From contig MCGT01000010.1 in the NCBI GenBank assembly GCA_002104935.1, forward strand, positions 558,001-622,000: DNA of 64,000 bases, given 5' to 3'. Shown here piece after piece: positions 22,040-34,232 of this stretch (position 1 is the first letter of the stretch; each line of letters opens with the position of its first letter). The DNA is from Hesseltinella vesiculosa (taxonomy: Eukaryota > Mucoromycota > Mucoromycetes > Mucorales > Cunninghamellaceae). The position numbers and the translations under genes were made by a program. Below the pieces are notes generated by a model. That model did not search any database, was not told the DNA's origin, and was given only the letters and a program-made list of their open reading frames with translations.

Positions 22040-22877
22040 ATGGGTTTCCCTGATTACTACAAGGTCCTGGATGTATCTGAACATTGCACTCCCGAAGAAA
22101 TCCGTCTAGGTAAGAAAACAAGCCTGGCCCGTGTTTCATCCGTCCAGCATTGACGCCTTTTTCTTAATGAACTAGCCTACAAGCGCCAAGCTTTGCTACA
22201 CCATCCCGATCGTCTGAGCGACACTGCCCCGGCTGAGGAACGAGCTGAAGCGACCAAACGATTCCAGCTCATCGCCGATGCCTATTATGTGCTGGGCAAT
22301 GAAGCTCGACGTGAAGAATATGATCGCTCACGTGACCGCCATGGTGATCCGTCAAAGGCACACCCTCAAGCATCCGAGGCCCATGCGCGCGATGTCTTTG
22401 GCACGGTCTTCGAAGACTTGCTACGCCCTGAGGGTAAGAACATGGAAGGCTACCCGGACCACCTCTCGCTCACACACACTCTTTGCTGTCAATATAGTGG
22501 AACATCCTGGTCACGTCTGGCGCGTGTTGGGTGGAGGTGCTGGTGTGGTGCTTGGTTTTATCATGGGCAATGTCGGAGGGGCTGCCATTGTAAGTGAATG
22601 GTCATCAAAGTATATGGGGAACAGTCACTGATCTTCTTTCATCAGGGTGGTACAATGGGCTCCTTTTTGGGCCGCATTCGTGATAACAAAGGTAAGGGTC
22701 TCAAAAAAATTGAACCTGGACTCAATCGAAACCCAACTTTGTGGATTGGTTCCTTTCTTTTTAGGCGTCTCTGTATACACGGCTTTCAACAGATTAGCCA
22801 TTGATCAGCGCCGTGATATCCTGTCGGCCCTGCTCACTAGGTTCATGGTGGCTGGCACTGCAGGTGTGATGAAATAG
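22040..22877 (+). CDS. J-domain protein with glycine-rich C-terminal segment
   Basis: Five exons (22040-22109, 22176-22433, 22498-22589, 22646-22691, 22765-22877), phases closing, about 192 aa. The N-terminal J domain has DYYKVLDVS, the HPD tripeptide in LLHHPDRLS and EEYDRSRD. A C-terminal stretch rich in Gly and hydrophobics (VLGGGAGVVLGFIMGNVGG, then GGTMGSFLGRIRDNKG) looks like a glycine zipper or membrane-associating segment. J domains stimulate Hsp70 ATPase. No zinc finger or classical client domain is present, so this is a class C (DNAJC-like) protein; the compartment is not evident. Confidence 0.88.
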
Positions 22878-23035
22878 CGTGTCCCCTCCACATCTTCTTC
22901 ACTCAATAACTCAACTTATCCTGTTCAATAAATGAATAACCTCCCTCTTGTGTTTACCCTCCTCTCTCTTTGCATCATGTGGTGATCCACGGAATAAAAA
23001 AAAAAAGGGTGGCGTGTTTCATAGACAAACCAAAT

Positions 23036-23714
23036 TTACTTCATCAAAAACTTTTGGCCCTGTTCCAATGCAAATGACAATGGAAGCAATTCACCCAAGG
23101 TGATGAGCTTGTATTCACGGCTCTTGTTGACAAGGTAGACAGGCAACGACGCAGGACCAAATTCAGAGATGAATTGACGGCAAATCCCACAAGGTGACAC
23201 AAAATCGTCCTGATCCGTGGCTACGGCAAGACCAATGAACTTGTAATAACCTTCGCTCTGCAACGATGCAAACAATAAAATGAACACGTGAGCATGTTAC
23301 CTCTAGCGCTGCTCTCTTCTTCTCTCTTACGATAGCCTTGCAATAAGCGGTTCGCTCAGCGCAAATGGCACCCCCTAGAATAAATATAAAAACAATCAGC
23401 GTCAACAACACTTGACTGCAAGGCTATACCATAGGACGCATTCTCAATGTTGCAGCCTACGAAAAGGATTGAATGAGCAAAAGCAATGATGGCTACATGG
23501 AAAGGATGATTTACCTTTGAAAAAAGTCCCATCTTCGGCTAGCAAAGCAGCTCCAACGCGAAACTTTGAGTAAGGGCAGTAGGCCCGGTCTCGGGCTATA
23601 GAAAAGTAGGATATGAACGTGTTTGAGCCGAATAGATGACGAGCAATGCATGCATTTACCTTCAAGGGCATAGTCAAAGAGCTTGTCCTTCTGTTCTTGG
23701 GTGAGATTCGTCAT
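23036..23714 (-). CDS. CDD1: Cytidine deaminase
   Basis: Starts ATG 23714; several GT-AG introns split a small enzyme of the homotetrameric CDA type: YCPYSKFRVGAALL, CNIENASYGGAICAERTA (with the zinc ligand Cys and catalytic Glu in CAE) and SPCGICRQF (PCxxC zinc ligands). It deaminates cytidine and deoxycytidine to uridine and deoxyuridine in pyrimidine salvage. Substrate motif FRVGAAL and length match the family. The final exon runs from the SEGYYKF segment to the stop at 23036. Confidence 0.95.
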
Positions 23715-24162
23715 GTAAAAAAAAAAAAATAACGAGAAAGGCGAAAGAAAAGCAAAAAAAAAAGCTGGCGCCGGTTCCCGCTCAATTTTCCCGCTATTTT
23801 CCTGCGCTTCTGTCTTACAGCAAGTCACCAGAATCGTTTCCCTTTCAGGCTGCTCTTGCTCTATTTGGTTACATTATCTTTCTTATGTCACCATCATTCA
23901 TGCTGTCCCCCAGATTGACTACGCCACTCTCTCTCTAAACAATGGCACAAACGAGCTTCCTCTCTTTCCACCATGTCCACGCCGTTCTCAGGATCAATCA
24001 GCATCGGTAGGGCACTCTTGTTCGCATCGTCTGCCTCTCTGCTTGCATGAAAATTGACGAAACACTGAGAAGCAGCTTATGCGTTGCTCCTCAGCTCATA
24101 ACACATCCCGCCACTCTGACAATGGCCAATGGCCCTGCCGCCTTTATGATCGAAGTCTATGC
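23715..24162. other. Upstream flank with possible gene start
   Basis: Shared region between CDD1 and the relict MULE end. A plus-strand ATG at about 23942 opens a short frame (MAQTSFLSFHHVH) that ends within 25 codons. No full gene can be built. Confidence 0.3.
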
Positions 24163-24215
24163 AAATAAACAAGGAGCTTCAGAGAATTCACAGGCACGAA
24201 CTAGCACACAGGGCT
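24163..24215 (+). repeat. Relict MULE terminal repeat
   Basis: AAATAAACAAGGAGCTTCAG and the following ~30 bp match the outer end of elements A-C with scattered substitutions. No partner end or target duplication was found downstream, so it is a decayed solo end. Confidence 0.65.
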
Positions 24216-24355
24216 TGAAATCGACGGCTATCTATGCCACCTTAATCCAAATGAGGCCACTCCATTCTGTTTGCCTTGTTAATATATATATACCGGCTAT
24301 CCGTGGCTACTCTTTGGGTGACGAATAAAATATTTTTGGCAGGGGAGGTGAGAGA

Positions 24356-25285
24356 GCAAAATCAAAAGCGTACGAAATCAATAGCATTGTATGTTTGCCA
24401 GCCTTCTCGTTCTTCCCTCTGCCAGGAGAGTGGGAATTTCAATCAAGGTTACTTCTCATCATTTTGCCCTGGTATGCAAAATTTGAGGCAAATTTATTTA
24501 GAGCGATTTTACGCAATGATATTTGAGGGTCCCCTGGCGAAAATGGCCCATTTTTCATTTTTTTAAGCTGAGGAATCGGAGGTGCCTTGACGAAACGGAT
24601 CAAACATTGGCTGGGCAACACTGACCAATTGACCTGATTTTTTCAGTAACAACATCATTCATGCATTTGCACACCCATACAAAATGTTGCATCGATCTAA
24701 TCACTCAAAAGAGTTTGGCATCGCTTGCCTTTTTTTTTCTCGAAATGAAAAAATGGAAAAACTGTCATATTCAATCGCCGCACAGTGCCTTCTAATCTTC
24801 TCCAAAGCAATCCTATGTCGAAAAATCCAGATTTTGATGAATAAATACCGACAGTACCTTGACCATGTCGGACATAACGATGTCGATTCAACTAGAGTGT
24901 GCCTACGTCAAGCTGATTACCCATTGGCCCGAGTGCTTGGTCAGGAGTCACAGGATGCTTTACTTTTCATTTCTAGAAAAAAAAAGGCAAGCGATGCCAA
25001 ACTCTTTTGAGTGATTAGATCGATGCGACATTTTGTATGGGTGTGCAAATGCATGAATGATGTTGTTACTGAAAAAATCAGGTCAATTGGTCAGTGGTGC
25101 CCAGCCAATGCTTGATCCGTTTCGTTTAGGATAAATGCACCTCAAACTTTGCATAACGGTAAAAAAAATGATGAGAAATGCCCTTGATTAAAGCTAAACT
25201 CTCTCCTGGAAAAGGGAAGAGCTAGGAGATTGGCAAACTTACAATGAAAATGATTTCGCACGCGCTTGGTTTTACCTTCAAAAAA
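24356..25285. repeat. Large imperfect palindrome (fold-back repeat)
   Basis: Left arm 24356-24745 and right arm 24975-25285 are inverted copies around a ~230-bp centre. The inner ~150 bp (ending at the poly(T)/poly(A) run) are almost identical; the outer part is more diverged and the left arm has an extra ~80 bp. A single-arm relative occurs at 54095-54345. No coding capacity seen. Confidence 0.85.
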
Positions 25286-25721
25286 TCGGCAGTCTCAGTT
25301 CCATCTTTTCCCATCATCTTCTTCTCCTAATCATCAGTAGTAATAGATTTGGCTGTGTCTCGGAAGGTGAGGTTGGCAATAACAAGCTCGCAATTTCAAA
25401 TTGAACATAGTGATGCTGGCACCTTGACTTGTGCGACACTATGAGCCGCCCAGCTTAAACCCGCAGCGTAGGTGAAATTGCCATGCATGAAAAAAAAAAA
25501 AAAAAAGGCTATGTGCCATTGATGATGATAAATTGCTGGTATATGATGCGGCCAATTGATTAAACCCAACTTGGTCTGGTAATGGTGGAAGACAAGACGG
25601 TAGTTGCTGCGGATCCAAATTGAAGTGATAAAAACCGCCCTTCCGTTTTTCTTATCTCCTCTATTCCACTCCATCTTTAATGTCATTATCGTTCGTAGTG
25701 TGGTGGTTTTTCCATTTGTAG
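25286..25721. other. Intergenic
   Basis: AT-rich spacer with a 17-A run near 25490. Nothing recognised. Confidence 0.4.
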
Positions 25722-26150
25722 ATGGCATCAAGTGTCAGCAAGAAATCTTGTATCAGTTCAGGAGCCACATACTTGGGGATGACGATTCATTCGAGCTCCA
25801 AAGCAACCAAGAGGTCTCCCACGCACACACCTCCCTCCGTTAAGCCTAATGTGGTAAGCCTATCTGATTGGTTCCTTTTTCTTTGCTGACAGTTTTATTC
25901 ACAGAGCAAAGCAAATGAAACATATTACTCCATAGCCGTGGATTGGGATGGTAAGACCAGAATGTTGATCGATGGCATCGAAAACGAGCTCATCTATTTT
26001 CAAAAGGCTCGGTCGGTTGCCATTTTGCCGTCCCACACCAAGACATCCGCGTGGTCAAGGAACTCGAAAGTCAAGTATGTGGCTCATGCACCGGTACAAG
26101 ATTTCTTGCCGACACTTGATACATATGGAAAAATCACCACGCCACGCTGA
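25722..26150 (+). CDS. Hypothetical two-exon ORF
   Basis: Exon 1 (25722-25853, ATG) and exon 2 (25905-26150) joined by a good 51-bp GT-AG intron give about 126 aa, with DWDGKTRMLIDGIENEL in the second exon. No family recognised. Downstream of its stop another frame looks protein-like (DIAVPAHAKRTWIKGSHK) and upstream in that same frame VVKELESQVCGSC is readable but separated by a TGA. Either the model is incomplete or this is a decayed gene. Confidence 0.4.
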
Positions 26151-26614
26151 AGGACATTGCTGTTCCTGCCCACGCCAAGAGAACCTGGATCAAGGGTTCT
26201 CACAAGCATGCAACCCCAGCAGACGCTTCCCCCAACGTCTTTTTTAGTCCCACTCACCGACGCTCATCGGCTACTGGCTCCACCCGTTCCCAGAGCAGCC
26301 TGATACCAAAAAGTGATTCCTTAAAGTGCACCGGTCACAATTTGATTCTCTTGGCTGCCAATTTCCCCATTTCCTGTGATGCATGCATAAAAAAAAATAA
26401 ACTTGCTAGAAGTTCCCAATTCCTCTAGGCCTGTCTATTTTTATTTTATCTTGCTTGACTGTCATTGACGTCTGCAATTTGAACAGCTTCATTTTCAAAC
26501 TGCGGTACATTTGGCGCTTGTTCCACTTTTTTTAAAAAAAAAAAAACCTGCGCGCCAGCTATCCAGACTTTTTTCTTTTTTGTTGTGTTTACTTCGTTTT
26601 TTCCTTTTTGCATC
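26151..26614. other. Intergenic
   Basis: May contain the tail of the preceding hypothetical gene in another frame up to about 26400; the remainder is AT-rich promoter sequence for the XPB gene. Confidence 0.35.
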
Positions 26615-29600
26615 ATGGCGAAACGAAAGATTGAAGGCAAGTGGCCAAGAACTCAAGCAATGTTAGCAGCTGTTGACTCACCTCCTCTATCATTTTAGAT
26701 ACACAAACCGACGATGAAGACGACGATGTCCAACTCGATGCCCAACTTGAATTGAGGCTGAATGGTAAAAAAAAATACTTGCCAAAGCACACATGAACTA
26801 AACCTGATCACTTTACAAACATGCTTTGGACGGTTTCCTTAGTACCAAAGAATGCCAATTTGGACATTGCATCGCTCAACAACTTGCAGCTCGCTCGACA
26901 AGATGCTAATCAATCCGATTACATTTCACACATCTTTGGCAAAGAAGATTATACCTACCTCCCTTTGAAACCCGATCATGCTTCCCGTCCGCTGTGGATC
27001 AGTCCAGAAGATGGTCATATCATTCTCGAAGGCTTCTCCTCCATCGCTGAACAAGCCCAAGATTTCCTGGTCGCCATCAGTGAACCTGTCAGCCGGTATG
27101 TCCTTCAAAAAAAAAAAAAACCGCAGTAACTTACCAGTTTTATTCTCTAGACCTGCCCATATCCAAGAGTACAAACTGACACCCTATTCACTCTACGCAG
27201 CCGTATCGGTGGGCTTGGAAACCGAAGACATCATCGAAGTGCTGAATCGTCTCAGCAAGGTACCAGTGCCCGACGCCATCATCCAGTTCATTCGCTCCTG
27301 CACTCTCTCTTATGGCAAAGTCAAGCTGGTGTTGAAGAAGAACCGCTACTTTGTCGAATCATCACACCCAGAGACCCTTCAAATGCTACTGAAAGACTCT
27401 GTCATTAGCACCGGCCGAGTGATCCGTGACGAAGACGAAACCATCATCAGCGGTCCGCCTTCTGTCATGCAACAACAGCAATCGCAACAGAACAACGCAC
27501 ATGTCGCCAACGCTGCCCTCTTGGTCGACAGCAAACCCACCAACAAAGATTTAACGATACCCGGCATCAAACCAAAAACCGACCCGAAAGCCGACGACGG
27601 CAATCCCACCGTCAAGGAGGAGGACGATCTCTTTGGTGCTGTCGTCCGCATCGACCGAGAAGATGAAGAGGACGACGATGACATTGAAGGTGGCCAGGTC
27701 CATGCCTTTGAAATTGCCCCTGATCATGTCGAAGTAAGTCATGGATGAATGGAGAAGAAAAAAAGGCATACCGCTGACCTCTGTTTTTCTGCTTCGTTAG
27801 ACCATCAAGAAACGCTGCAATGATATCGATTACCCCATGCTGGAAGAGTACGACTTCCGCAACGATGTCATCAATGCCAACCTCGACATCGATCTAAAGC
27901 CCACGACTGTGATCCGTCCTTACCAAGAAAAGAGTTTATCCAAGATGTTTGGTAACGGCCGTGCTCGTTCTGGGATCATTGTGTTGCCTTGTGGTGCTGG
28001 TAAAACCCTCGTGGGAATCACTGCGGCAGCTACTATCAAGAAAAGCTGTCTCGTGCTCTGCACCTCCTCGTAAGCCTTGCAGCAATCATCACATGATCTT
28101 ACCCTTCCCTTTGATGGCTCTCCCTAGTGTGTCAGTCATGCAATGGAAGCAACAGTTCTTGCAGTGGAGCAACATCAAGGAAAACCAAATCGCCGTCTTT
28201 ACCTCGGACTGTAAAGAAAAGGTACGCTTCTGCCATCTCCCTGCTCTCTGTAACTCTTCGCCTCTCCCCTTTCTTTAGTTTGCCGGAGCCTCGGGTATTG
28301 TGATCTCAACGTACTCCATGGTAGCCAACAAACGGAAACGTTCGTACGATGCCCAGAAAATGATGGAGTTCTTGGAATCGCGTGAATGGGGTTTCCTGTT
28401 GCTGGACGAAGTGCACGTCGTGCCTGCCAACATGTTTCGTACAGTCGTCACCACCATTGCTGCCCATGCCAAGCTTGGCTTGACTGGTAGGAGGGGAAAG
28501 AGAAGCCGCTGTCTAGCTTGAATCTTCATCGCTCTTTTTTTTCATAGCTACCCTCGTGCGCGAAGATGAAAAAATTGACGATCTGAATTTCTTGATTGGG
28601 CCCAAACTCTATGAAGCCAATTGGCTGGACCTAGCCAACAAGGGCCACATTGCCAATGTCCAGGTAAAAAAAAAAAAATGCTGTTTGACGATAGGATACG
28701 ACCCAAACCTGACACCTCGCTTTCGTTTCTTCCCCCCAGTGTGCCGAGGTGTGGTGCTCCATGACGCCGGAATTCTACAAGGAATATCTATTTGAGAACA
28801 ACCGCAAACGCACACTCCTGTACGTGATGAACCCCAAGAAATTCCAAGCATGCCAATACCTGATCCAGTATCATGAAGGTCGTGGTGACAAAATCATTGT
28901 GTTTTCTGACAATGTCTATGCGCTCGTGGAATATGCCAAAAAGCTGGGCAAGCCCTATATCTATGGTGGCACTGGCCAACAAGAGCGTATGCGGATTCTG
29001 CAAAATTTCCAATACAACCCGGCTGTCAACACGATCTTTTTATCCAAGGTGGGTGACACCAGTATTGATTTGCCCGAAGCAACCTGTTTGATTCAAATCT
29101 CATCCCATTATGGGTCACGTCGTCAAGAAGCCCAGCGGTTGGGTCGCATTCTGCGTGCTAAGCGTCGTAATGATGAAGGCTTCAATGCCTTTTTTTATTC
29201 GCTCGTTTCGCGCGACACGCAAGAAATGTACTATTCAACCAAACGCCAGCAATTCTTGATCGATCAAGGGTACGCCTTCAAGGTCATCACCAATTTGGAA
29301 GGCATGGAAAGCGACCCCAACCTTGTCTTCAAGACCCACCCCGAACAGATGGATCTGCTGAAATCCGTCCTCTTAGCCAACGAGACGGATCTCAAGGAAG
29401 AAGATCTGAACATCACCGATGATGTCGGTGCGATCACTGACAAGCGTGTGGCCACAAAGAATATGAACGGCCTCGTTCGACGACAAACCACCACTGCCAA
29501 ATCGTTGGCTGGCGGTGACAACATGGCTTACATGGAATACTCCAGGAACGCTGGCGGCCAATTTGTCAGCCAAGGCCGCACTCCCGCCAAGGAACACCAC

Positions 29601-29630
29601 TCCTTTTTCAAAAAACACTTTGGTCGCTGA
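26615..29630 (+). CDS. SSL2: TFIIH helicase XPB/Ssl2
   Basis: Nine exons: 26615-26636, 26699-26764, 26843-27095, 27151-27733, 27801-28069, 28128-28221, 28279-28486, 28548-28663, 28740-29630. The acidic N-terminus and the XPB damage-recognition region are followed by helicase motifs: Walker [13 protein letters not shown] box [11 protein letters not shown], motif III GLTATLVRED with the RED residues, and motif [16 protein letters not shown]. It is the 3'-5' translocase of TFIIH for promoter opening and nucleotide excision repair. The first donor is GC (GAAG|GCAAGT); using the nearby GT gives an immediate stop. A Gln/Asn stretch and acidic [10 protein letters not shown] insert precede the helicase core. 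Confidence 0.97.
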
Positions 29631-30712
29631 GTTCTTTTTTTTTTCTTTTTTTTTTTCCCTTTGGTTATCCGTAGCACAGGCTCTGACAAAAAAAAACGAT
29701 AATGAATAAAGAAAATCAAAGAGTCTGCTTCGGCAAAAAAAAAAAAAAAAAAAAAAAAAGACGCCATCCCTGTTGCATCATGTCACAAACAAGATGCGCA
29801 GGAGCCGTGATTTCACCTGTGCCATCGGATCCCCTAGCACTACCAATACGCCAAGATTGGCGCGAATCGGTGACGGAAGTGTTAGGTGTACTGCACACCT
29901 AATGTAACTTGATCATGACCAAACAACGCTGCTCAACTGCGGCGTTTGAAATGGGTCAGGAGGCAAAGCATTAATCGTTGGGTTTAGGGTTCAGAGTAGA
30001 GCCAAATGATCTCATGAGGGTCTGGAACGATATACGCATGGACAAGTTGACAGCCCTGTACTTGTCATTGAAAGAAAGCCCGGGCGACATGATGGCGTAC
30101 TTTTGCCTATTGGATTCACCTTTTTTTTTTTTTTTCAATACGCCTTTGATGGAGCACTGTCGGGCTTCATCCTCTTTTCTTCTTTTTCTGTATGCGTAGG
30201 GCGAATGAACAACTTTCAAGTAGACTAAATGGCAACAGGTCGAGTACAAAGCACCCACAAATCAACGCAAAGAGTGCAGGTTCAATTTTGGATCGACCGT
30301 TGATCACGGCACCTGGGACTGTCCAGGGGAAGAGGAGGGTGAAATCCCGCTAGATTTGGACCCGGAGTCCGAAAAACAAAAAAAAGGGCCCGGCGCTCAT
30401 TTTCGTTTTGCTTCTTCTTCCTCTTTAATACAATGTAATGATCGGCTCAGGCGGCCATGGAGGATAGGATGCATAGAATCGACGGCAGCTACACGAAAAT
30501 ACGAATGAATCATACGATCACGATCCATCCTCTTAAAAGAATAGAACGAGCACTTCAGCCTGGATGGATGGATAGATGGATGAGGCATCCATCCATCGTC
30601 GCCGTCCATCCATCCGCCCCGTTCTGTCCATCTGTGCGTCCTGTCCATCCATCGTGTCGACCTATGAAATTCTCGAAACCAAGGGATTGACCGGCGTCCT
30701 TTTTTTATATAG
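29631..30712. other. Long spacer with microsatellite
   Basis: Contains a 22-A run near 29736, a T run near 30120 and a TCCATCCA/GATGGATG imperfect repeat at 30560-30660. A readable frame at about 30284-30390 (WDCPGEEEGEIPLDLDPE) has no start and no recognised family. It ends in the pyrimidine-rich upstream region of RPS7. Confidence 0.5.
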
Positions 30713-31441
30713 ATGTCTTTGAACAAGTTCGCCAAAATGGCTGGTGCTAAGCCTGTCGATGAATTCGAAGCTACCATTGCCCAAGCTATCGTTGACCTCG
30801 AAAACTCCGTTCCTGAATTGAAGAAGGAATTGGCTGCTCTTAAGATCACTGGTGCCAAGGAAGTAGGTGACGAATGAAGAAAGAGAGACAATGGGGTCTG
30901 ACAACCAGGCGTTTTCTTAGGTTGAACTCGGTGCTGGTAAGAAGGCCATTGTCATCTTCGTGCCTGTTCCCCAACAAAAGGCTTACAACAAGATCCAACA
31001 ACGGTAGGTGTCCAGCCATTCGACCCATCCATGAAGCGATCGCCAAAGTGACGAGGCATTCATCGTCCGCCCTTTTTTTTTTCCTCGTCTAGTTTGACCC
31101 GTGAATTGGAAAAGAAGTTCTCTGACCGTCATGTTGTCTTTGTTGCTCAACGTCGCATCCTCAAGAAGCCCAGCCGTCGTGAAAACCCCAAGCAACCCCG
31201 TCCCCGCACCCGCACCTTGACTGCCGTCCATGACGCTATCTTGGAAGACCTCGTGTTCCCTACCGAAATCGTCGGTAAGCGCACCCGCGTCAAGGTCGAT
31301 GGCTCCAAGACCATCAAGTGCTACTTGGACAGCAAGGATGAAACTGCTGTTGAATACAAGCTCGACACCTTCTCTGCCGTCTACCGCAAGTTGACCGGCA
31401 AGGATGTTGTCTTTGAATTCCCTGCCAACGCTGAATTCTAA
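30713..31441 (+). CDS. RPS7: Ribosomal protein S7 (eS7)
   Basis: Three exons (30713-30862, 30921-31003, 31093-31441) give 193 aa with the eS7 hallmarks [47 protein letters not shown] and [13 protein letters not shown] 40S body protein also needed for rRNA processing. The ATG is directly preceded by TTTTTTTATATAG, which looks like a 3' splice site, so a 5'-UTR intron probably abuts the start codon. Confidence 0.97.
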
Positions 31442-31820
31442 ATTCCATGCACCCCTCGTCACCTCGTTTATTTATCCGCACCGCCAACATGTCCTTAGAC
31501 ACTTCATGTACTTCACATATCAGTTGACACATCTCTAGCTGTCTTCCTTTTTTTTTGTCATATACTCAAAAATAGTAAAAACCTCTTTAAAAAATAACCA
31601 CACGCCCGCACTGCTGCCCAATCGCTGATGCCAATCGCGCGGTTTTTTTTTTTTTCGTCATGTCAGGACGTGGTTTTTCAAATTTTGGCTTTTTTTAATT
31701 AGCTTTTCACACTTTGAGGGATATGGATTTTTCTTCTTGGAAAAAAAAAAATGTTCTAAACTGAATGATAACAAAAAGAAATGGGGAAGAGGACTTTGAG
31801 GTTGAGGGTGACGGGAGGAT

Positions 31821-33301
31821 TTATCGATCGACTTCACCAAACACGATATCCTAAAGAGAGGGGAAAAGAGGTGAGCAGATGGAGAGCACAACAAAAGAGG
31901 ACTTACCATAGTACCAATGAGGGCAACCATGTCAGGGAGCAAGTGACCACGGGACATAAAGTCAGACCCTTGGAGATGGGCAAAGCCAGGAGCCTTGATC
32001 TTACAACGGTAAGGGCGGTTGGAGCCGTCGGACACGAGGAAGACACCGAATTCACCCTTGGGGGCTTCAATGACTGTGTAGGTTTCACCGGCAGGCACGG
32101 AGTAGCCTTCAGAGTAGAGCTTGAAGTGGTGGATCAAGGCTTCCATGTTTTCCTTCATGGCAGCACGGGGAGGAGGGGCGATCTTCCAGTCGTCGACCTT
32201 GATGGGGCCTTCGGGGATCTTGTTGATACATTGGGAGATGATGCGGAGGGACTGGCGCATTTCTTCGGTACGGCACAAATAACGATCGAAACAGTCACCG
32301 TTTTGACCGATAGGCACGTCGAATTCGACTTGGTCATAGGCATCGTAGGGGTTGTTCTTGCGGATGTCAAACTTGATGCCGGAGCCACGGACAAGCACAC
32401 CAGAGAAGCCCCAGTCGTTGGCTTCTTGGACAGTGACGACACCGATGTTTTCGGTACGCACACGCCAGATACGGTTGCCGGACAGCATTTCTTCCATTTC
32501 GTCAATGCGGTCACCGTATTGCTCGGCCCAGAGTTGGATGTCATCCAAGAGACCATGGGGCAGATCCAAGGCGACACCACCGGGACGCACATAGGCAGTG
32601 TGGAGACGGGCACCGGACACACGTTCGTAGAATTCCATCAGCTTTTCACGTTCTTCAAACATCCACAGGAAAGGAGTCAAGGCACCGACATCCATAGCGT
32701 GGGAGGTCACGGACATGATGTGGTTGAGAATACGAGTGATTTCACCAAACAACGTACGGATGTACTTGGCACGTTCGGGTACTTCGATGTTGAGCAGCTT
32801 TTCCACAGCCAGCGAGTAGGCTTGTTCGTTGGTCATCATGGACACATAATCCAGACGGTCAAAGTAGGGCAAGGCTTGCAAGTAGGTCTTGTATTCAATC
32901 AGCTTCTCCGTACCACGGTGGAGCAGGCCAATATGAGGATCGGCACGGACGATTTCTTCACCATTCAATTCCAAAATCAAACGAAGCACACCGTGAGCAG
33001 CAGGATGCTGAGGGCCAAAGTTGACGGTGAAGTTGCGAAGTTTGGTTTCTTCTTCACCTTCCAAAGCTAAAAGGTCAGGACAGAAAACGAGGTCAGTCCA
33101 GGCCATGCTTCATCCATTATTATTATTATTATTTTTACCTTCACCGAATTCACGATCTTCTGTGATGGTGGTGACGGCTTGGTTGGCGGTGGTAGCCATG
33201 GAACGCCAGGCCATGGGTTTAACCATGGACACCTTGTTCATGGCAACCGATGGGCGGACGGCAGCCAAACGACGGGCGAATAATCGAGATGCAAAAGCCA
33301 T
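31821..33301 (-). CDS. NDUFS2: Complex I 49-kDa subunit NDUFS2
   Basis: Three exons (33301-33139, 33066-31907, 31850-31821) give 450 aa. A mitochondrial presequence ([15 protein letters not shown]) is followed by the nuoD/49-kDa fold: [61 protein letters not shown], and the last exon DIVFGEVDR. The His of the HPAAHG loop lines the ubiquinone site. The presence of this subunit means the organism has proton-pumping complex I, unlike budding yeast. A long plus-strand frame over it is only an antisense shadow. Confidence 0.97.
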
Positions 33302-34232
33302 GCTGATTTTCTTCGCTTTGATTCGATGTATAAAAAAGAAATAAAGAGTGGGGAGTTGGTGTGTTGTTATAAAAAAGACAATGGATTCTTTTTTACCTAC
33401 AAGCAAATACAAAAAAAAAAAAAAAAAAGCTGGAGAAAAGAAGAAAAAAAAAAAGCTTACCCTTTTGTTTTTGTTCTTTTTTTTTTTTTTTTTACCACAG
33501 AGCCCTCAGCTCCAGTGTTAGCCCCCGTCCAATGGCTGGGCGGCAATCCTCGCTGCTGGGCCGTGACAGCTTTTTTTGACTCGCCACCGCTTTCCAAATC
33601 CGGTAACTCCAGAAGATGGGCATGCCATTTGGTTATTGAGCATTTATTCGATGCGTTCATGGTCCATCCCACCTCTGACAAGCTTGCAAAGTTGAAGCCA
33701 AGAACCCAAGGGGCAAGTTTCATTAATGTAAGGATGAAATATCGCACCAGGAAGGAGGCTTTTTCACCGAGTGACCCAAACCTGGCTTTGATTTGGATTG
33801 TCCATAAAATCGGGGGGAAAAGTCGAATCGGGTAATGGCTTCCTACAAGAATCTGAAAAAAATAGAGAATGCTGCTGTGAAAAAAGATATCGAATGGAGT
33901 GTAATCCGATGCCTCGGTTCATCCTGTGTGAAAAAAAAAAAAAGAAACAAGGGACACGGGCCGGTTGGCTGAATAAGCATGGCATGACAACCAATCAATG
34001 ACACTGTAAAAGCAGCGCGTTCCTCGGTAGCAGCTTGCAGAAAAGCATGGTGATGAGGGAAGAGTGGAAAAAGGAACCTCGGATCAGAGCTCGCAATCGT
34101 AAAATGAGGCCACATGACACCAAAGAGGTGAGAAGTGCAGTCATTTCGTGAGAAGAAAATGCATGCATAAAATGGCATCATTTTCACCACTCAGGCACCC
34201 CTTTTTTTTGATTCACCTTTCTCTTCTAAAAA
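33302..34232. other. Divergent spacer
   Basis: Intergenic between NDUFS2 and the divergently placed CYS3-like gene. Frames at 33457-33835 on both strands have no ATG-led conserved content. Probable promoters of both genes lie here. Confidence 0.45.

Noticed and set aside
24746..24974. Palindrome centre as a coding gene
   Set aside because: No open frame longer than about 50 codons without run-derived residues, and no recognised motif.
31781..33070. 429-codon plus-strand ORF
   Set aside because: It is antisense to NDUFS2, whose presequence, splice phases and motifs are unmistakable; the shadow frame has no recognisable content.
33326..33835. 169-codon ORF between NDUFS2 and CYS3
   Set aside because: Starts within poly(T)-encoded Phe runs, has no ATG near the protein-like part and no recognised family.
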